A DNA stretch of 13,639 nt from an uncultured Mycoplasma sp. GTDB lineage: Bacteria > Bacillota_I > Bacilli_A > Mycoplasmatales > Metamycoplasmataceae. Under the pieces are notes generated by a model, which worked only from the letters and a program-made list of their open reading frames with translations, was not told the DNA's origin and did not search any database. Positions within the stretch are counted from its first letter, which is position 1. Every line of letters begins with the position of its first letter. The position numbers and the translations under genes are program-made. The stretch lies in assembly GCA_947040465.1 (NCBI GenBank), contig CAMRBO010000009.1:1-13639 (forward strand). Direction: 5' to 3'. This document shows positions 8,163 to 13,639 of this stretch, in pieces.

Positions 8163-9241
8163 TAAACAATTCCTGAATTTTTAATTTTTTCTACTTGCTC
8201 TTCTGCAAGTAAAGCACTTATTAATGTTGTTAGTTTTCCATCAATTATCCCTTTTAAAGAACAGGAAAAATTTATTCTGTGATCTGTCACTCTATCTTGA
8301 GGATAATTGTAAGTTCTTATTTTTTCACTTCGTGCTCCTGAACCTGCCAATTTTCTAAATTCACCTTCTAATTCCTTTTTCTTTTGAACCTCTAAATCAT
8401 ATAACCTGGTTTTTAATACACGCATGGCCATATCTTTATTTGATAATTGTGATTTACCATCTTGACAACTCGCAACAACACCGGTTGGAATGTGCGTAAT
8501 TCTTACTGCTGAATCTGTTGTGTTAACAGATTGACCACCAGCACCAGATGATCTATATGTATCTATTTTTAAATCCGAATTTTTTATTTCTATTTCAAGA
8601 TCTTCATCAGCCTCTGGCATAACTGTAATTGTTGCTGTTGAAGTGTGTACTCTACCTTGAGTTTCTGTTTGTGGAATTCTTTGAACTCTATGAACTCCTG
8701 ATTCGAATTTTAGTTTTGAGTAAACTTTCTCTCCACTAACTGAAAAAATAATTTGAGAATATCCCCCTGTATTACTAGAATATGAATCTAATATTTTAAT
8801 TTTCATAATGTTTTGCTCAGCTCATTTTGAATATATTTTAAATAAATCACCAGCAAAAATGTTGGCTTCATCTCCACCTGCTGCACCACGTATTTCCACA
8901 ATAACATTTCTATCATCATTTTCATCAACTGGTAGTAATAAGATTTTCAATTCCTCAGAATATAATTTCATTTTTTTTTCTGATTCATTAATTTCTGATT
9001 TAGCCATTTGAATGATTTCTTCATCATTTTCAGAAAGCATTAATTTAGAATCTAAAATAATATTTTCACATAAAATATATTCATTAAATTTACTTGAAAT
9101 ATCTTTTAATTTATTAAATTCCCTATTAATAGAAGTATATAATTTAATATTATTAAGTACATCAGGATTTTTTAATTCTTCCTCAAGGCTGTCATATTTT
9201 TTCTTTATCTCAACAAGTGAGTCATACATTACTTTTTCCAT
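8162..9241 (-). CDS. prfA: Peptide chain release factor 1
   Basis: 359 residues, full length, with one TGA read as W140. RF1 recognises UAA and UAG in the ribosomal A site and triggers peptide release. Domain 1 is a helical coiled coil (about 1-110), then EIRGAAGGDEANIF. The anticodon-like tripeptide is PQT (190-192, in VQRIPQTETQGR), and the catalytic GGQ is at 235-237 in SSGAGGQSVN. Mollicutes of this type have no RF2, which fits TGA being a sense codon in this window. The ATG at 9239-9241 is preceded by TATAAT only 8 bases away and by no Shine-Dalgarno sequence, so initiation may be on a leaderless message; a second ATG four codons on is an alternative start. Downstream it overlaps prmC by one base. 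Confidence 0.96.
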
Positions 9242-9249
9242 TATTAATA

Positions 9250-9255
9250 ATTATA
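9250..9255 (-). promoter_or_regulatory. Predicted -10 box of prfA-prmC
   Basis: Perfect TATAAT on the minus strand, 8 bases upstream of the prfA ATG. A start site 6-7 bases downstream would place +1 at or next to the ATG. It shares a 92-base divergent region with the gltX promoter. Confidence 0.45.
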
Positions 9256-9263
9256 CATAATAT

Positions 9264-9293
9264 TTGTTTTTAGATTATTAACATTAATATAAA
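9264..9293 (+). promoter_or_regulatory. Predicted promoter of gltX
   Basis: TTGTTT (9264-9269) and TATAAA (9288-9293) are separated by 18 bases, a reasonable -35/-10 pair. Expected +1 is near 9300, before the annotated start at 9334 and close to an upstream in-frame ATG at 9304. Confidence 0.5.
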
Positions 9294-9333
9294 TTAGTGA
9301 TATATGAATGGTTTTAAGGTAAAATTTCAATAT

Positions 9334-10716
9334 ATGAAAACAATTAGAACAAGATATGCACCTAGTCCAACAGGATATTTACACATAGGAGGGGCAAGAA
9401 CTGCTTTATTTTGTTATTTGTTTGCAAAACACAATAAAGGTGAATTCATTTTAAGAATTGAAGACACAGATTTTTCAAGAAGCGTTCCTAATGGAGAAGA
9501 ATCACAATTAGATAACTTAAAATGATTGGGTATTATTCCTGATGAATCACCAATTAATCCTAACCCTAAATATGGAAAGTATCGTCAAAGTGAAAAACTT
9601 GATGTTTACAATTCATACATTGAACAAATGCTTAGGAACGGAAATGCATATAAAGCATTTGATACGACAGATGAACTCATTAAACAAAAAGAGGAACAAG
9701 AATCACTTGGTAAATTTTCTTTTAGATACAACAAAAATTGATTGAAAATTTCGAAAGAAGAAATGAACTTAAGAGAAACTAATGGTGATTACTCCGTTAG
9801 AATTGCTTTGCCCAAAAACAAAGAATATAAATGGAATGATTTAGTTAGGGGAGAAATAAATGTAAACTCTGATGAAATAGGTGATTGAGTTATTAAGAAA
9901 AGTGATGGATACCCAACCTACAATTTTGCTGTTGTTGTTGATGATCACGACATGGAAATAACCCACATTTTTAGAGGAGAAGAACATATAACTAATACAC
10001 CAAAACAATTAGCTGTATATGATGCACTTGGCTGAGAGACTCCTAAATTTGGACACTTAACTATAATTACAAATATGGATGGGAAAAAACTTTCTAAAAG
10101 AGACCAAACACTTCATCAATTTATTGAGGACTATAAAAATGAAGGATATTGTCCTGAAGCTATTTTTAATTTTTTATCTCTATTAGGTTGAACTAGTGAA
10201 GATGCGAAAGAAATACTTTCACAAAAAGAATTAATTGAAAAGTTTGATTATAAAAGATTATCAAAGTCGCCTTCAAAATTTGATATTCAAAAAATGGATT
10301 GATTTTCTAAACTATATATGAAAAATAAAAATGATGACGAAATCATTGGCAAATTAAAATTTTCAAAAAATCAGGACTCGGATTGAAAGACGTTATTTTT
10401 AAGTATATATAAAGAAAATGCAGCAACCATTGAAATTTTGCAAAATAATATTGAAATATATGAAGTTGATGAAATTATTGGAGATTACGAATCTAATGAA
10501 GTAACAAATATATTTAAGAGCGAAATGTTATCAAGAGACTTTTCGGTAGAAAATATTCAATTAGCAATCAATAACACCAAAGAGAAATCCAAAAAAAATG
10601 GAAAAGATTTATTTATGCCTATTAGAAAATTTTCGACAGGAAAAGAACATGGACCAGAATTAGCAAAGGCAATATTTTTGTTTGGTGAAAATAAAATTTT
10701 GGCAAGAATTAAATAA
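9334..10716 (+). CDS. gltX: Glutamate--tRNA ligase
   Basis: 460 residues from the ATG at 9334, read through several TGA codons as Trp (for example 9523-9525). A class I synthetase that charges tRNA-Glu; in bacteria without a glutaminyl-tRNA synthetase it also charges tRNA-Gln for later amidation, which is likely but not shown here. It opens with TRYAPSPTGYLHIGGART, the HIGH-type motif (HIGG at 17-20). FRGEEHITNTPKQ and the KMSKS-type motif KKLSKRD (about 251-257) follow, and a C-terminal helical anticodon-binding domain ends the protein. The start at 9334 was chosen because family members begin two or three residues before IRTRYAPSPTG; an in-frame ATG at 9304 would add ten residues and cannot be excluded, since it lies right at the predicted +1. 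The stop overlaps the next gene by one base. Confidence 0.96.
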
Positions 10717-11090
10717 TGACAATTACATTTAAATCTTCTTATGGAAAAGATGAAAATAAACAAAATATTGAATTTGTTTCAAAGTTGACAAAATCAATTG
10801 ATAAAGATATGAATATCTTAGAATTTCTTGAACCATCCAATAATATTCAAAATAGAATTGAGTACAATGAATCTAGAGTAACTATTTATGCAGGACCTAC
10901 AACAATTGATTTAGAAAAGGATGTTGCATTAAAAAATAATTTTGTCACAGAACATGGAACCATCATCATTGTTTCTATATTAAAAAAACTAATTATCAAA
11001 GATAATGAAGTTATAATGAATTATTTATTAAATGATCAAGAAGGTAATTTAATAAATAATTTTGAAATTAATTTAATTATTTCTAAATAA
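10716..11090 (+). CDS. DUF1934 (YwiB-like) small protein, function unknown
   Basis: 124 residues, predominantly beta-strand by eye, no signal peptide or membrane segment. RIEYNESRVTIYAG, then FVTEHGTIIIVSILKKL and a final IMNYLLNDQEGNLINNFEI resemble the DUF1934/YwiB group of small calycin-like beta-barrel proteins: a middle strand with an alternating hydrophobic pattern, an ..HGT(I/M).. motif, and an end of Y.LL....G....F.I. Its ATG overlaps the gltX stop by one base (TAATG), so it is translationally coupled to gltX. No catalytic residues are recognisable and no function is known to me. It ends 2 bases before the convergent rpmE stop codon. Identification rests on pattern, not alignment. Confidence 0.75.
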   Translation: MTITFKSSYGKDENKQNIEFVSKLTKSIDKDMNILEFLEPSNNIQNRIEYNESRVTIYAGPTTIDLEKDVALKNNFVTEHGTIIIVSILKKLIIKDNEVIMNYLLNDQEGNLINNFEINLIISK

Positions 11091-11092
11091 AA

Positions 11093-11308
11093 TTAATCTT
11101 TTTTAGTTGTTCCAGATGCACGACGATTAAATCTTTCAATTCTACCAGCAGCTCTTACAATTGAACTATCACCTGTAAAATAAGCATGACAACTTGAACA
11201 TACATCAATAGTTACGTCATTTGAAGTTGTTAATAGTTGATGATTAGTATTACATGTTGAACATTTAATTATTAATAATTCTGATTTTGGATGTGTGTCT
11301 TTTTTCAT
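11093..11308 (-). CDS. rpmE: 50S ribosomal protein L31 (zinc-binding type)
   Basis: 71 residues, normal length. L31 sits at the interface of the large and small ribosomal subunits. It starts MKKDTHPK and carries two CxxC pairs, CSTC (C16, C19) and CSSC (C37, C40), so it is the zinc-containing form. The usual FTG segment follows at 44-46, and a basic C-terminal stretch ends in GTTKKD. The ATG at 11306-11308 has AAAGGA 8 bases upstream and a TATAAT box further up. It is convergent with the gltX operon with only 2 bases between stop codons and no visible terminator. Confidence 0.95.
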   Translation of the reverse strand: MKKDTHPKSELLIIKCSTCNTNHQLLTTSNDVTIDVCSSCHAYFTGDSSIVRAAGRIERFNRRASGTTKKD

Positions 11309-11345
11309 AATTTGAATCCTTTATTACTTTTTAGTATTTTTATAA

Positions 11346-11351
11346 ATTATA
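11346..11351 (-). promoter_or_regulatory. Predicted -10 box of rpmE
   Basis: TATAAT on the minus strand, 37 bases upstream of the rpmE ATG, with the AAAGGA ribosome binding site (11317-11322) in the leader. -35 region poor (TTTCAA at the right distance). Confidence 0.45.
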
Positions 11352-11385
11352 TATTAAAAAAAGAAATGTTGAAAAAATAGATATG

Positions 11386-11946
11386 CTATTTAGGGAATAC
11401 AATTGTTTGTTCATTTTTAGAAAGTTTCCAAATCCCTAGTTTATTGACCTTGGCGTTTGTTTCTATGTTGATTAATTGATTATAATAATTTATATCAGGG
11501 TAATAAAAAAAATTATTTTCAATAGGAGATATATATTTAACTCTTGCGAATCCTTTAGATAATAATGTCTGAGCCAATTCGATTGAACCAATGTTTATTC
11601 TGGTCACCATCCTCTTATATGAGTCTAACTTCCAAGTTTTCATTATTACATCTTTATTTAGAATAGTTTCTAAACTTAAATTTGTTGCCTTTGTTGCATA
11701 AAATTTCCTAATTCCAATTGTTGATTGAAAATTATTTGATGAATCGAAACTTTCGGGTGTATCCACACCCAATAATCTATATCTTAAATTTTTATCATCT
11801 TCAAAGGTGTCACCATCTATAACCTTCACAATACGAACATATTCAATTTTTAGGTTACAAGAGGTTATAGTAAAAGGTAATAATCCAAATATAACTACCA
11901 AGAAAAATAGTTTTATCTTATTTCTTTTTCTTACTATTTTACTCAT
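11386..11946 (-). CDS. Staphylococcal nuclease-like (thermonuclease) lipoprotein
   Basis: 186 residues. A basic N-terminus and hydrophobic stretch (11-28) end in a lipobox, ITSC with C30 as the probable lipidated cysteine, so the mature protein should sit on the outer face of the membrane. The rest is an SNase fold: VKVIDGDTF (D44), RYRLLGVDTPES (R57, D62, T63, E65) and DSYKRMV (R112). These match the calcium-binding and catalytic residues D21, R35, D40, T41, E43 and R87 of the staphylococcal enzyme, so activity is expected. Surface nucleases supply nucleotides to mycoplasmas, which cannot make them de novo, and can degrade neutrophil DNA traps; both roles are inference here. No Shine-Dalgarno sequence is visible and TATAAT lies 6 bases before the ATG. 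Located between rpmE and fba, transcribed alone. Confidence 0.92.
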   Translation of the reverse strand: MSKIVRKRNKIKLFFLVVIFGLLPFTITSCNLKIEYVRIVKVIDGDTFEDDKNLRYRLLGVDTPESFDSSNNFQSTIGIRKFYATKATNLSLETILNKDVIMKTWKLDSYKRMVTRINIGSIELAQTLLSKGFARVKYISPIENNFFYYPDINYYNQLINIETNAKVNKLGIWKLSKNEQTIVFPK

Positions 11947-11952
11947 AATTGA

Positions 11953-11958
11953 ATTATA
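11953..11958 (-). promoter_or_regulatory. Predicted -10 box of the nuclease gene
   Basis: TATAAT on the minus strand ending 6 bases before the ATG at 11944-11946. If used, transcription would start at about the first base of the start codon. -35 region unconvincing. Confidence 0.4.
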
Positions 11959-12035
11959 TTAAAAAGAAAATATAAATATTGGTAAACGCATTAATTTGAT
12001 ATAAATGGTTTGTTTTTGTTAAAATAGTTTTTTTA

Positions 12036-12076
12036 TCAAAAAAAAGAATAAAAAAACAAGAATTATAACTTGTTTT
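12036..12076 (-). terminator. Rho-independent terminator of fba
   Basis: On the minus strand AAAACAAG (12069-12076) and CTTGTTTT (12053-12060) form an 8-pair stem with an 8-base loop, followed by a long T-rich run (TTTTTTATTCTTTTTTTT). It lies 22 bases after the fba stop codon. Confidence 0.75.
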
Positions 12077-12098
12077 ATATATTAATAAAAATTAATGA

Positions 12099-12989
12099 TT
12101 ATGCTTTGTTTTTCGAACCTAATTCTTCTATTTTTTCTTTAACTGTTGCTTCCATTGCTTTAATTCCAGGAGCGTATAATTTTCTTGGATCAAAGTTTTT
12201 ACCTTTTTTAGCTTCACCTGATTCAACATATGCTCAAATTGCTTCAGCATTTGAAATTTGTAATTCAGTATTAATATTTATTTTAGCAATACCATTTTCA
12301 ATAGCTTTTTTTATTTGAACTGAAGGAATTCCAGATCCACCATGTAAAACCATTCCAATTCCACAAGCTGTTGACAAACCTTTTAATGCATCAAAGTTCA
12401 GTGATTTTCACGATTTAGGGTAAGGACCATGTATGTTTCCAATTCCAGCTGCAAGAAAATCAATTCCTAAATTTGTCATTTTGATTGCTTCTTCTGGTGA
12501 ACCAATTTCTCCATTTCCAACTATTCCGTCTTCTTCTCCACCAATTGAACCAATTTCTGCTTCTACAGACGCATTATAACCTTTAGCTAAAGAAACTACT
12601 TCTTTAGTATTTGCATAATTGACATCAAAAGTTTCATGAGAACCATCATACATAACAGAAGTGTATCCTGCTTCAAGAGCTAAAATAGCCCCTTCTTTTG
12701 AACCATGATCTAAATGAAGAACAACAGGAATTGTTATTTTTAAATCTTTAATTAGACCGTTAACCATACCAACTACTGTATTGTAACCACCCATATATTT
12801 AACAGCACCTTCTGATGTACCAAGAATTATTGGCGATTTTTCTTCTTGTGCTGCTAATAATGTTACTTTTGTTCATTCTAAATTATTGATGTTAATATGT
12901 GGAATTGCATATTTTCCTTCAAAGGCTTTTGCCATTATTCCTTTAGCATTAACTAGTAATGATTTGTTTTGTTTTTTAAATATATTCAT
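12099..12989 (-). CDS. fba: Fructose-bisphosphate aldolase, class II
   Basis: 296 residues, with one or more TGA read as Trp (W194 at 12408-12410). A zinc-dependent cytosolic aldolase that splits fructose 1,6-bisphosphate into dihydroxyacetone phosphate and glyceraldehyde 3-phosphate. Visible motifs: HLDHG (92-96, with D94 the catalytic acid/base and H95 a zinc ligand), EAEIGSIGGEEDG (E145), IHGPYP (H187, zinc), LHGGSGIP (H216, zinc) and INTEL near 240. All metal and catalytic residues are present. The ATG at 12987-12989 has a strong AAGGAGA 11 bases upstream and a clear promoter; a terminator follows, so the gene is monocistronic. With pyk it indicates active glycolysis. Confidence 0.97.
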
Positions 12990-13000
12990 ATTATATATAT

Positions 13001-13007
13001 TCTCCTT
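13001..13007 (-). promoter_or_regulatory. Ribosome binding site of fba
   Basis: AAGGAGA on the minus strand, 11 bases before the fba ATG; one of the two best Shine-Dalgarno matches in the window, in keeping with high expression of aldolase. Confidence 0.65.
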
Positions 13008-13029
13008 AATTGAAAGTTTTTCTTTGTTA

Positions 13030-13057
13030 ATTATAACATTTATTTTAAATTATTCAA
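13030..13057 (-). promoter_or_regulatory. Predicted promoter of fba
   Basis: On the minus strand TTGAAT (13052-13057), a 16-base spacer and TATAAT (13030-13035). The best -35/-10 pair in the window, with +1 expected near 13023. Confidence 0.6.
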
Positions 13058-13177
13058 AATGTGATTAAAAATTATAAAGTTACCAAAAAAATAACAATAA
13101 AAAAGTCTTTTTTGCCCCAAAATTTAATTACTAAATAAAGCAAAAGGACAATTACATTATAATGAAAAATAAATTCA

Positions 13178-13639
13178 ATGTTTATATTAATTAATAATAT
13201 TTCAAACATTAATTCTGAAAGCTATATTGAATATAAAATGAAGAGATATACTTTTATTGGAGGAACTTTTAACCTCTCGATTGAAACAGTTCGGAAAATC
13301 TTTCAAGGTCTGCTTGCAACAAGAACAATTATTGGATTATTAAAAGATTTTGACATATCAATTTCTCCAAATAATTTATACTTTTTGGTTAGAAATAAAA
13401 GATTATCCTTTATAACTTTAAGAATATTTCCATACTTAAAACTTGGTAAGTATCATAAGCGAAAACATAGAGAAGATAAGTATTGAATAACTAGAAAACT
13501 CTATGAAAGGTTTTAGGAAACAAATGAAAGAAAATTTATTAGGCACTTTGAAGTAGATACCATTGAAGGTAAAAGGGTGATGAATTTAATATTTCAACAT
13601 TGATAGATCGTTCATCAAAACGCTTGAGTGCAACCTTAT
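13178..13639 (+). pseudogene. IS30-family transposase remnant (partial, runs off the window)
   Basis: The frame from 13178 shows a helix-turn-helix-like stretch (FNLSIETVRKIF), then DISISPNNLYFLVRNKRLSF and GKYHKRKHREDKYW. It passes a TGA at 13484-13486 (Trp) and meets a real stop, TAG, at 13514-13516. The same frame resumes with RHFEVDTIEGKR, the first catalytic Asp region of IS30 transposases. Near 13574 one base is missing from an Arg codon, after which the next frame continues GDEFNISTLIDRSSKRLSAT, the expected follow-on of the DDE core. So the gene is dead through at least one nonsense codon and one frameshift. The N-terminal part is short and worn, with no clear start or ribosome binding site. 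The catalytic core and right end are outside the window, and terminal inverted repeats could not be identified. Confidence 0.75.

Noticed and set aside
8660..8680. PQT instead of PAT or PVT as the codon-recognition tripeptide of RF1
   Set aside because: The middle position of the PxT tripeptide varies naturally among bacterial RF1 proteins, and surrounding residues are normal, so I do not treat it as altered stop-codon recognition.
7120..9260. Open frames on the plus strand opposite pyk, prmC and prfA
   Set aside because: They are shadows of conserved minus-strand genes, with no family resemblance or initiation signals.
12070..12318. Plus-strand frame opposite the 3' end of fba
   Set aside because: It begins inside the fba terminator hairpin and is antisense to the conserved aldolase C-terminus.
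13099..13113. AAAAAAG/CTTTTTT inverted repeat as a terminator or an IS30 end
   Set aside because: The one-base loop cannot fold as an RNA hairpin without losing most pairs, homopolymer arms are expected by chance in this composition, and no matching right end is available in the window.
1..13639. CRISPR array, tRNA or rRNA genes
   Set aside because: No regularly spaced direct repeats, cloverleaf with a GTTCRA T-loop or rRNA-like GC-richer stretch was seen when reading the intergenic regions; they are too short and AT-rich.

Overview
The window is AT-rich mollicute (Mycoplasma-type) DNA. The clearest sign is that TGA must be read as tryptophan: alaS, pyk, prmC, prfA, gltX, fba and the permease all run through in-frame TGA codons at places where the families expect a residue, and each then gives a normal full-length protein ending in TAA or TAG. 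Small intergenic gaps, TATAAT-type -10 boxes with poor -35 boxes, and few strong ribosome binding sites fit the same group. I cannot name the species from sequence alone.

Layout. Positions 1-2061 (minus): an amino-acid permease of the GadC/TyrP antiporter type followed by a PLP-dependent decarboxylase resembling tyrosine decarboxylases, cut by the window edge. Together they look like a decarboxylation/antiport operon. Positions 2062-2398 form an intergenic region with the operon promoter and an imperfect palindrome. Positions 2399-2724 (plus) hold a broken remnant of a DpnII/MboI-like restriction endonuclease. Positions 2751-5785 (minus) carry alaS and ruvX, overlapping by one base. Positions 5880-7307 (minus) carry pyk, followed by a terminator and preceded by a promoter and an unexplained long hairpin. 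Positions 7455-9241 (minus) carry prfA and prmC, also overlapping by one base. gltX (plus) diverges from prfA and overlaps a small DUF1934-like gene by one base. That pair converges on rpmE (minus) with a 2-base gap. Upstream of rpmE are a staphylococcal-nuclease-like lipoprotein gene (minus) and fba (minus) with its own promoter and terminator. The right end (plus) is a decayed IS30-family transposase running out of the window.

Functionally most of the window is housekeeping: two aminoacyl-tRNA synthetases, release factor 1 with its methyltransferase, ribosomal protein L31, RuvX and two glycolytic enzymes (aldolase and pyruvate kinase, implying a sugar-fermenting lifestyle). The accessory parts are the decarboxylase/antiporter pair, the surface nuclease (probably nucleotide scavenging) and two relics of mobile or selfish DNA (restriction enzyme and IS30). 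No tRNA, rRNA or CRISPR array was seen.
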